A DNA stretch of 64,000 nucleotides from CAYGFH01 sp964430295 (GTDB lineage: Bacteria; Patescibacteriota; Microgenomatia; UBA10105; UBA927): contig CAYSEV010000001.1 of the NCBI GenBank assembly GCA_964430295.1, positions 26,685 through 90,684 of the forward strand, in the 5' to 3' direction. Position 1 is the first letter of the stretch, and each line of letters begins with the position of its first letter. The notes under the pieces are model-generated. The model had not been told where the DNA came from and made no database searches. It was given only the letters and a program-made list of their open reading frames with translations. This document shows positions 39,501 through 42,492 of this stretch, in pieces. The translations under genes were made by a program, and so were the position numbers.

Positions 39501-42492
39501 ACTTGAGGGAAAACACACTCAAACTCAGGATATTCGTGTAGTGGAAGAAGATCCTGTTACTGTTTCGCCAACAGTTGTCAGCGATGCCATGAAGGAGCGC
39601 ATAAAATTATTGTTAGGAAATAAAGTATATGAAGCTGTGGCCGGGGTTATTTCTCAAAATAGAGAAGGAGCAAAAAAAGAACAGGATTTGCTTGACGCAT
39701 TGGCTCAGTATATGGTTGACGCCAATTACAATTCACAGCTTGAAAAAATATCGCTCGATAAGTTTGTTGCTGATGTTCGAGGAATACTTGGTGAACACGC
39801 AGATGAATTTATACAACAACTTGAAACTGTACGAGATCCGATTCACGAGGTATTTTCACCATCATCTCTTTTGCCATTTATCCATGAAGGATGGAGTGTT
39901 GATGCCAGGTTTGATATTTCAAATTCTTCAAATATAAATCAGGCGTATACAAGCAACGTATTGGGTGATTATGCGTTCCGGTTTGGAATACGTGCCGTGT
40001 TGGACGTGATTGATAGATACCCAGAATTACGGGGAAATGCAGTTATTGTACATTCATCAGGAGATGAACATCTTATTTTAACCAGAAATGGCTATAATTT
40101 ACCGTTATCATTTAAGTCTGAAGTCGAACGCATATCAAAAGAGAAAAAAATCATTCGGAAAGGTTTTGATGGTTTACTGCATTATGAAGACTTAGGAGTT
40201 CACTTTTCTGATGTAAAATTTCCTATAGAAAAAACGATACCATCAGATGGAAATGTTGATATAACGCCAAAATATCTCAATGATACAAAAACGTCAAAAA
40301 GACTATTTAATTACCATCCTGAAATGGCATTTATAGTGGATCGTATAAGCCAAATTCAGGTTAAATCTTCTTCTCAGAAAATAGATATAGCGGCAGGACA
40401 ACGAGTAATGAGTTATCTGCAATGGCTCTTTGAGCGAATTTATGTCGATGACATTATGGAACAGGGGTTTAATCAGTATGAAGCTGATAGAATATCCAAA
40501 CCACATTATGACAGAGAACACATCTTTATTTATAAAGATTTTCGTGATTTTGTTGGAGGTATAAAACAGCGTGGTACAAAATTCAAACTCCTAAAGTTGG
40601 ATTTCATTGGGAATGCAAAACGTATAAATGATGAAATCAGTTATGAAGAGGGAAATAGGTTTATTCAGCAACAATTGGCTAAGACACTTGATATGTTGCA
40701 TGCCCAAGGGATACAAAACGTACGTATTTTTAGACGAGCAAGTGAATTTTATATTGCCCTTGAAGATGGTGAATATGCAAAAGAATTTGTAGATATATCG
40801 GATGAAAGTGTTCGAAAAGCATTGAATGGCACATTTACTACACTGGATGGAAGAAGCTTTTACGTACCGGTGTCCTATGCATTTACAGATTTGAAGCTGG
40901 TAAAAGATACAATCGCCGATGAAATATTACCGGACGGAACCCGTATAAATAGAAATATTAAAAATATGGGTGACGCATATGATCGTCTACGTGAACTGAG
41001 CAAGGCAAATGCATATAGATATTTGCAGAAAGTACTTCAGACAGAATCGATGACCGAACCAATGTGGGATTTCGTTATGTACTATTTTAACCCGAATGAT
41101 AAACGGGGAATTATGCGAATATCGGATCTGGCTATATCACCTGATGATCTTATACATCTGCAAACTTTTTATGCAGATCAGACGAGATATCAGAAACAGA
41201 TACGCAGTATACTTACCACGGTTATAAGAAACTACATACCAAAACAGACCCGGATAATTTCTGAAAAACACAGTACGATATCGCTTAAAAAATGTCTTGT
41301 AGATGCTGGCGTTCAACATGTCGTATATGCGCAGGATGCAGGTGGGGGAGGTGGTTGGACATGCCCGCCGTTTTTACAGGCACCTTGGAAAACGATTAAG
41401 ACATATACAGAGCAATTTAACATGCCAGATTTTTCTATACAAAAAATACTTGGAGCAGGAATGGGACTGCTAAAGAAAGCAGGCAAATGGACCATTGGAC
41501 TCTTTCCATTTAGTTGTAGAACAATTGTATACATGATGCTACATGATATTGATCAGGGAGTCATTCATACTGAATATGCAAAAGACGCGTTCCCGACAAT
41601 CTTTAAAGGTGAGGCTGCATGTACAGAATTAATGAAAAATTTAATAAGCGATAGTCAATTAATTATCATAGGAGATACGAGTGTGACAAGGGTTGTCGAT
41701 GGAGAGGTTATACGATTTTATCTCAATAATTCCACTACAGCTAAAAATTTAGGATTAGAACAAGACAGCGAAAAAAAACCCGCTTTTATAATTGAGCCAA
41801 TAGCAAATGGAATAATAGTTCCTTTGACAGATCTAGCGACAGTACAAGCAGCGTATGCAAGTTTAGGAAAGACATTGCAAGATCCGGTATCTGTCGTCTA
41901 TTTAGGAACAGTCGGAGATGGTTCAACATATAAATATAACGGTACTTTTGTATTAAAAACCGGATTCGATCAGAACAACATATGGGTAATGTCTAATGGT
42001 CAACAAATAACTGCAGCCACTAGTATAAATCCAAAAGATTTATATCCAACTGCAGTGCAGATTCAAACATTATATGACTATCGGGACATATATGATCTAT
42101 CTTATGCAACGAGGAATAATGAACTAAGGTTATTGTCACAACTATCGCAACAATTCAACGATTATATTTATAATAATTCAAATTCTTTTGCATTCCAAGG
42201 ATACATAAATATGGTCGGCTTTGATAAAACTGGAAAGCCTGTACATATTTTTGTTGATAGGTCCGTATTTTATAATCTCGAATTACAACAAGAGTTTAGA
42301 GAGAATTTAGAAAAAGAAGGAATTCAACATCAGGTAGCGATTTCAGATGTTGTAGAGAGTACTATGATATCTACAAACACTGGAAACTCGATAGATGAGT
42401 CAACACAAAAACCGGTGGCAGACCATACGTGGAATGGTATCATTAACAATGAAAAATTAAACGAGGATACACCATTTGTTATTATTCGGTAA
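24556..42492 (+). CDS. Giant modular membrane-anchored protein B (about 5978 residues)
   Basis: The start is set at ATG 24556, which has GAGG 8 bases upstream; TTG 24508 would add 16 residues. The N-terminus has a hydrophobic segment (24556-24612) and a transmembrane segment (about 24655-24730), then a first Cys-bounded VHA cassette, as expected for an exported protein. Modules follow in order: two coiled-coil/membrane hairpins (26019-26510), cassette B1 and beta module, a repeated alpha/beta module (27364-27669), HEAGH metallopeptidase-like module (28384), alpha/beta hydrolase (29780-30800), cassettes B2-B4, HEMNH module (34270), cassette B5 and twin 65-residue modules (37099, 39307), two GGDEF-like stretches (about 39900-40800), cassette B7 and an unrecognised C-terminal part. 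Sixteen of the 18 cysteines sit in the eight cassettes. It shares several modules with giant protein A. The overall function is unknown; a secreted or surface polyprotein is inferred. Confidence 0.95.
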   Translation: MVGMLQYLFAFVSHIFTLFTKRFSHGLQSKKHHSIVFGGMSGMVVGFILSFSIIYGISQDCRSAIHQLVSFKLIPVVHAAQNCPVLPPAEVAAAKANAVKKESQLRGFAKVLNQPYAITFFQYLNQLLGGSSKTANTADKTASTPLENTSSLNNISEDKVLNGQAAKEHILALARKYKGVLSTQLLSHIETAIGVGMLPKEYMSFNDGEKIQFLAGGQSSALFTPAVLQKLADYALVDPRIAIGQFSEMAAATYAEQLPQESDIRLAIVKLKEMGVNQYSLKLQLFSDGQPLWIVNTSGQSFVIRAKKTTIPIEEVRSRIASLGDTIPFTYAEQLAPGKVLLFIRNLSYDNDGEYVKLPEQASFVEKVLERFRDLGFEPDFVHESYMNLQNFMYSKFYGKMFYVDQDVFDELLKSDGIKPNDKVTRAVNSQLEELSKRSSVKTPDTAPSSVTPNPSSALNTAKQQAVVSRLKLALDGANNALVNSQRNFWFAAVGTIVFAIGMIAIMATVPWLIVPAALALLVTVPSSMFLIPNFYMSMDTNRQTLQSAQAQYISAQNDLLILERSQASATPLNISSEQAKARAQETLDAATKANNVAFNNLVFGSAATIAIVFLAVAVMMISPGLFVLPSAIALVGVVLLSSFGLFRLSSNFNTSLSTLRGTQQVVKTGVSQVISKDNPCKPTGFHLFGQVYAEGPCIILSVGGDPVATAKEGEKGEPIPSTPAQILPGSTYVVGTFDELKNVTEGKDSVGTQIKEIPSDQYVKVFPPVGATGPNNQPIQPFVVDVPTIYATQQANQPIQQQNSGAKVNMSDSSPNTTTTIRNTINRILDIRSWFPSPYSIIQNNIVLRMFAPFISPVTTSISPWSIFGRGRSEPIQEIANIVSSEEAQQYVISKYNAMISALESGAKLSSTRTTMMRAEAIAGLIASPAENIDAANRRYAMAFILMNTLVDRELAHPRQVERFFMVRTSKGIRLIYTDGKNFVTNTNPKSSTERVAVKYLTGGIKEALAYMQEYDSTVQLSDFEEVNWDASLFPFMDRTNIAPDSAKIRSKRGVEIAEDIVKKLENPPIPTAIEFAKDKLMELQPEKASSVDRALKDIAVDMNAVDGDQAVKQNAIYRKFFGDPIWQNYGLAKGYFELHVAAPKKYPLELKANSDELTDESLKAIHEWYESQQTPDEAHQERLNRGGALNMVQKIKTLLAKLGIKLPLAETDPIHNSVVVFSDDQFKLLYPDKEDANILAFYDERLGLYVIRSSANLTSNQKTELEEIKFMIAAHEAGHDMVRYIGPFMTHEWNEGMATMFMIALLVKQNGISWTEARAKVVAFVSPEYVKHLEMVEQSQFGSVLIERAFEKGFTSETVADVFLTFYKKLPNKEKMLAGATYADSTNAFTTAVTSTAQQFGIITPDQKVELWPKLYTFFVDNTVAKDLDPDTEVKFDPTTRSIGKKRVTLPILSSIPSSELFGTIAGLDRKGYALPKADFDSLDIEAPGYVLAVQNDSEAKEYLERLYRTYPGAATKPIFILVATSRRTAVSGNVLLTSNGSDLLRALDTIFQSSGPLHELRTQAKKTEVTEIRPGVYQFGSALFFVDKTTGAMAMDYAPDTSLASVQIDGRSLAQTAYVFNNTQIGISGVAYTVTTQGNAVILIKENGESVQLPIAAKSLREFPKNPGQSPLPAPVLPATQKQAAQPVVSVKQPEAVLKNPVSTSDEANVLTMKTKDGVIKVRRAELVDGKLIGHGAIIYDDPAKQIEYGATEMPIRIMFNTTDENLSGLTQETLMRELERRYVYANDVLIAWHGYLETGEQFEPAGNTVLEPWDKNGKRQMMIALSHSGTEGTYVENPDYTAKNLIAQVEAAVELVSEQINYTDEDVHITLMGHSLGGAIAFKLAEKHGLDTTGVWAKVKYIMLTPYVGDPNQLTLLNEYSLIPGVKSLGILRIINSWYLPSALRRGLLAFAHFVGFDEALFSAMMSLDLKKMDDASVRLSKDIALKNLSDAPVAIRMTQSLLNIGMVENNAPLQDLTRKSRMVVFYPGVDDTLDSAITRSFNLSRGFFQVGYDRTHNPSTASYKSHIFEVVQGLFEGFDIQKTRPGVFAQIDRRSHNFYKVVWDGLKMKFSKLSSTDPCTPTISVQIFGRVYAAGENCVIFYSNSEVETRTENGQSTGIKRNIPQSGTFRVVTQEQLTDEVLNPQTTDFKFNGKISFTNSLDGQTQNRYLVVFPSDNTPAFIIRIPDIHTQSGTQSGKVVSIDTHTNVRLDGKTWKLSYSAADTSAKLNGISLGQGDISLEKGSRNTLYVAPNYVLLIDIDPNSNELTYQKLPSDDPRVVFESLEIESLPESISPQVRERRDAAYKGDLARSILNNVDEAQDARMIEFRDGSRAFPKTPPHPAYSGETSSWKYHSEYAQKELWNSYYTSLVAALASGKSKEDIKGEVNKLLAQFRNTANLELFKEKQAFSDGLVRQLEAQPAEEFLPLTLGSAFREILNRYPLLKTIITPDQLAALKRVLIEEVKNAYMLFAASGSNAILEARGYFFPNPVKSVTTNENGSLVIDTLKKDEANTIIEIRNKDGTYKKNPVILAAYIKAIEEGAQYISFTLASKTDEGFNEILPDLAEYVYEHNRNPKYKSSPVVLMVDAVQLFGRAPESEVFQWLLVEGISGVIHTGSKAAAGPAHAGITHISTYGKTVTGTVSTVDQSIANMTTPAIVRAIGNLKAIRGMWDLGPAFQLYSPIAVALQRVYDRFFTRIGLVPIGDEEGFQRKNTFGSIRTYRLMMGWDGKTIVDAKKLLATWSPVWLMGGVLEETPLAGPLLRNGIPIGVMKWLKETVITPEDLKDPHMSAEKAANAVDDALRQVEGRMQDDLIRLAEENGVYLRIADEIAPVDQTEAAAQAALIALVNTAAKRTGVQDEGESCDPTQVGIHILPRVYAAGCKTGMTRKLYNQLITGAKLLGTRMNRIVWGRLFGKKNVFGQFKQNQVQNITSRSRLFVYSNEQMNISKYFSTEQLSDFDSIINKILDNYNKTGSYDIRHSSQQKDVININDDLTAEEKYGRMFDWTKSFFILKALQKYTKLYPFYLIGHSIIVANAALFSGTDFGTFLYQKALPWMYATVSSDIKHTAILMMISYINNLSIAGEIADMSVSELSEFNREVVNTFIKAFDRNFQLAYSNASTGLDSDELRSDAEKKILQAITINSYFPILPLPRFLTGMINQNGFMGHGTGVAFLSKALIVENRKQAISTSVHEMNHMQVDTQINTPELNYYSHLPYGLSMTLDESITRLNQLESIDAYNESYYDIGVIKLLTVLKPFLVEKVGQNTADQVFAQIKLGDFSTIVSIFGGWDAFRAYLQDPTMFGSYYKIDEIQYRDNSSDVWKKVNFENDREIFLSQSAELLLPNGIVVPMQKSIISGVKKKTNKQIVDSKSRILYTYDNADIAEEIELKDDKYILLKEYVSIGINITDFSSRLIVGARKSKEILAMQSEYADLLHSLFVEPDDVVSSIHANVNPIAKTIYMRSAHIDATCILGQRLIPQVFAESIGTVQTSYCEFAGREGLLYSPNAVLRAMIGNANGQVTRLTAIAKSLAVNADNPELSPTERRMWHFLGQIIGGDLFTYMEKLQQTTAKKIRISDAQMEDLYATYIALYPHVREAIARKNEQGTVTATYDPEVVYAVLKNTPVEIRELAVRAVSFMMQTAQHDDAGNIMSMPMDIDSVEGRRHLHDALAYYNDQFFAWLSLASPDGYQQYQERLSGRAPNALRRDVSDVSSLELIFPTIQTSASSAFPFSTQVVGSTPSKETMKSLYTVVNGDTVTASTETMSVILRDPQGRTDQSERMSIMAEEIGKYFQKHELMPEHLMDVWPQDALRFFLREQLQLMGIKKETVELTFVFRIKDVNGQWIGVALTNTDEPLVINKEGSKAVRASDPAELGTVALAQVVDKFKSEWNVYFYPIPKTGNQYVMTRKNIKSIQNELLSTMALDVPVSAYGEKLTEILQRDTKQTPFVITSLTWTSDKTEYKKTDSDFKIKTIGKPNDAKKSDIVLPEIGPIGEGHASTRYSTSMRTLEIKPEEKAFAIWIKKKGERLAIKYTAPNAYRSLATGDEVTFSYASAESASEGVTYVVAKLADGNFAFVLSSNHEVLYGLPFIAPENEPVFVQQKANRVQGNTGCGTAYDSFLTVFAEEPAEPVVCYPVRAGSLLQLTNGKNIRIPKWGIYVQNGLHIFSPKTVMQVPKNGSITIIGLWVWRTIQGTEITNTTRSITVLPTSSGDISLRASASPGDFVNSTAHEEHTRRYYKQAVMEHAAPDISLAAAKSIFSRLYRTNAPNRDEANRLYIQAWIIMHTLVANGHLRAEQIPTLYAVRVKGELRYVFSFAQTFITHNHTITNADGLTVHTGSAPAETILTYMQQADPTLSQSDISEVVWNASSYPFMPIGTEIESELLEKDITVDTHAIAQLVTPEKITLLRQFPNGSGTGFGVSQIVASDQFALLTAGVNAEEVERMSGMIRQIITETLDLMSGDPPIVKIRNKIDAIRSENFDELIRNNSALQQSVLEKSNSLFGKGVQYVKIWLNAFGLYVDYDTAFKAIREKVNTDVVAFASYMSLYESDRSTFSELDQFDATRYFLDMLQERYNVQLAHYKGGLFFRPLASGHKKDPGGPLDYVIDAAFAQSANQNITFLNPIIKQWKERHVYVLQPWYLNYLQPDMKYTSYTDLGITEEDIPLVNLSSRPQEDQHMLANLTGLFQKYLRAPLVTDTFTDHVSQRRPWLSALRSRITQERTQSDATDFIRWISTNKLSGGEISQMTSHVLTLQALGIFSFSSELLEQANTLQSYFLNNSERYDSLTNEEKLTVVQDAISFAKNGLKELASASVLESTNLPKEEPSEVHSKELKQEEKKVSTENSGCDITISLFHQVFAQEPAVLVNCYPIGAGSLLQLTNGDTIRIPTWGIYVQNRKLHFFGPDTILEVSQNGNITILGPWLFRTIHGGDISLEGKHTQTQDIRVVEEDPVTVSPTVVSDAMKERIKLLLGNKVYEAVAGVISQNREGAKKEQDLLDALAQYMVDANYNSQLEKISLDKFVADVRGILGEHADEFIQQLETVRDPIHEVFSPSSLLPFIHEGWSVDARFDISNSSNINQAYTSNVLGDYAFRFGIRAVLDVIDRYPELRGNAVIVHSSGDEHLILTRNGYNLPLSFKSEVERISKEKKIIRKGFDGLLHYEDLGVHFSDVKFPIEKTIPSDGNVDITPKYLNDTKTSKRLFNYHPEMAFIVDRISQIQVKSSSQKIDIAAGQRVMSYLQWLFERIYVDDIMEQGFNQYEADRISKPHYDREHIFIYKDFRDFVGGIKQRGTKFKLLKLDFIGNAKRINDEISYEEGNRFIQQQLAKTLDMLHAQGIQNVRIFRRASEFYIALEDGEYAKEFVDISDESVRKALNGTFTTLDGRSFYVPVSYAFTDLKLVKDTIADEILPDGTRINRNIKNMGDAYDRLRELSKANAYRYLQKVLQTESMTEPMWDFVMYYFNPNDKRGIMRISDLAISPDDLIHLQTFYADQTRYQKQIRSILTTVIRNYIPKQTRIISEKHSTISLKKCLVDAGVQHVVYAQDAGGGGGWTCPPFLQAPWKTIKTYTEQFNMPDFSIQKILGAGMGLLKKAGKWTIGLFPFSCRTIVYMMLHDIDQGVIHTEYAKDAFPTIFKGEAACTELMKNLISDSQLIIIGDTSVTRVVDGEVIRFYLNNSTTAKNLGLEQDSEKKPAFIIEPIANGIIVPLTDLATVQAAYASLGKTLQDPVSVVYLGTVGDGSTYKYNGTFVLKTGFDQNNIWVMSNGQQITAATSINPKDLYPTAVQIQTLYDYRDIYDLSYATRNNELRLLSQLSQQFNDYIYNNSNSFAFQGYINMVGFDKTGKPVHIFVDRSVFYNLELQQEFRENLEKEGIQHQVAISDVVESTMISTNTGNSIDESTQKPVADHTWNGIINNEKLNEDTPFVIIR
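24655..24735 (+). other. N-terminal signal anchor of giant protein B
   Basis: A Lys/His-rich stretch (SKKHH) precedes a hydrophobic span rich in Gly, Ile, Phe and Val ending just before the first Cys at 24736. With the VVHA site 17 residues later this could be an anchor or a cleaved export signal. Confidence 0.7.
24736..24804 (+). other. Cys-bounded VxA cassette B-N (N-terminal)
   Basis: Cys at 24736 and 24802 (C-x21-C) with the core KLIPVVHAAQNC. This copy directly follows the signal-anchor span, which is where a genuine signal peptidase site is expected, and so links the internal cassettes to export signals. Confidence 0.75.
25960..26590 (+). other. Two coiled-coil/membrane-hairpin repeats of protein B
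   Basis: Helix plus two-span hairpin (26019-26170), then a second helix plus two-span hairpin (26344-26510), then a short helix leading to cassette B1. The order is the same as at 20700-21400 in giant protein A. Confidence 0.7.
26596..26649 (+). other. Cys-bounded VxA cassette B1
   Basis: Cys at 26596 and 26647 (C-x16-C) with the core LFGQVYAEGPC. It is the closest match to cassette A2 at 21442, in the same module context. Confidence 0.8.
26650..26930 (+). other. Post-cassette beta module (copy B1)
   Basis: The motifs STYVVGTFDE and YVKVFPP, with a following PFVVD strand, match in order the segments after cassettes A2 and B2. Confidence 0.55.
27364..27669 (+). repeat. Duplicated module of about 102 residues, copy 1
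   Basis: The pattern ANRRYAMAFILMNTLV, a basic linker, a strand pair, YMQEYDSTVQLSDFEEV and then WDASLFPFM matches the segment at 37514-37821 (ANRLYIQAWIIMHTLV ... SQSDISEVVWNASSYPFM). The function of the module is not recognised. Confidence 0.7.
28384..28446 (+). other. HExxH metallopeptidase-like module 3
   Basis: HEAGH lies at 28384-28398 and is followed 15 residues later by HEWNEGMATMF (Glu codon 28444-28446), a gluzincin-like spacing of the third ligand. HEAGH is one of the commonest active-site forms among zinc proteases, so this module is the best candidate for an active enzyme. Confidence 0.65.
29780..30800 (+). other. Alpha/beta hydrolase (lipase-like) domain
   Basis: The nucleophile elbow GHSLGG lies at 30184-30201 (Ser codon 30190-30192), preceded by a hydrophobic strand as in class 3 lipases. 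A plausible acid lies in PGVDD (30658-30660) and a plausible His in SYKSH (30766-30768), in the right order. The triad looks intact, unlike most enzyme-like domains in these two proteins. The substrate could be a lipid or an ester, but this is inferred from the fold only. Confidence 0.7.
30925..30984 (+). other. Cys-bounded VxA cassette B2
   Basis: Cys at 30925 and 30982 (C-x18-C) with the core IFGRVYAAGENC. It ends the alpha/beta hydrolase section and is followed by another post-cassette beta module. Confidence 0.8.
30985..31250 (+). other. Post-cassette beta module (copy B2)
   Basis: Contains a GTFRVVTQEQ strand, then YLVVFPSDN and AFIIRI. The motif order is the same as after cassettes A2 and B1, with a longer central insertion. 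Confidence 0.5.
33283..33339 (+). other. Cys-bounded VxA cassette B3
   Basis: Cys at 33283 and 33337 (C-x17-C) with the core HILPRVYAAGC. An abrupt drop in GC begins about 130 bases downstream. Confidence 0.75.
34270..34572 (+). other. HExxH metallopeptidase-like module 4
   Basis: HEMNH lies at 34270-34284. LDESITR about 27 residues on (Glu codon 34366-34368) corresponds to LEEGTVT in module 1, and GGWDAF at 34555-34572 is shared with module 1. The module lies in a low-GC segment. Confidence 0.6.
35104..35175 (+). other. Cys-bounded VxA cassette B4
   Basis: Cys at 35104 and 35173 (C-x22-C) with the core LIPQVFAESIG. It ends the section holding metallopeptidase-like module 4. Confidence 0.7.
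37033..37098 (+). other. Cys-bounded VxA cassette B5
   Basis: Cys at 37033 and 37096 (C-x20-C) with the core FLTVFAEEPAEPVVC. The second Cys directly begins the CYP...AGSLLQL module. Confidence 0.7.
37099..37300 (+). repeat. Twin 65-residue beta module, copy 1
   Basis: It begins AGSLLQLTNG, then IRIPKWGIYVQN and a strand ending WRTIQG. It closely matches the copy at 39307-39500; around GSLLQLTN the two copies share about 26 identical bases, so the duplication looks fairly recent or under conversion. Confidence 0.75.
37514..37821 (+). repeat. Duplicated module of about 102 residues, copy 2
   Basis: Paralogue of 27364-27669 with the same motif order, ending in WNASSYPFM. It follows twin module 1, whereas copy 1 follows the post-cassette beta module. 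Confidence 0.7.
39241..39306 (+). other. Cys-bounded VxA cassette B6
   Basis: Cys at 39241 and 39304 (C-x20-C) with the core LFHQVFAQEPAVLVNC. Like B5, it leads straight into a twin beta module. Confidence 0.7.
39307..39500 (+). repeat. Twin 65-residue beta module, copy 2
   Basis: It begins AGSLLQLTNG and continues IRIPTWGIYVQN to WLFRTIHGG. It pairs with 37099-37300. The cassette plus module unit has been duplicated as a block. Confidence 0.75.
39900..40130 (+). other. GGDEF-like domain 1, degenerate (tentative)
   Basis: An N-x-x-Y...GD stretch and a helix lead to VIVHSSGDEHLIL, where SGDEH (40057-40071) stands in the position of the GGDEF loop between two strands. If it is a diguanylate-cyclase fold, the signature is altered and activity is doubtful. 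Confidence 0.4.
40549..40810 (+). other. GGDEF-like domain 2, degenerate (tentative)
   Basis: KFKLLKLDFIGNAKRIND resembles the first strand and the FKxIND stretch of GGDEF domains, and EEGNRFI the GDxLL helix. VRIFRRASEFYIAL places RASEF (40735-40749) at the GGDEF loop. The motif order is right but the catalytic residues are not, so it is probably an inactive relative. Confidence 0.5.
41293..41364 (+). other. Cys-bounded VxA cassette B7
   Basis: Cys at 41293 and 41362 (C-x22-C) with the core QHVVYAQDAGGGGGWTC, including a glycine-rich run after VYA that would make the site flexible. It precedes the C-terminal unrecognised segment. Confidence 0.75.

Noticed and set aside
41515..41638. Further Cys-bounded cassette near the end of protein B (C...TEYA...C)
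   Set aside because: The cysteines are 34 residues apart and the -3 position is Glu, unlike the other copies; at best a degenerate relic.
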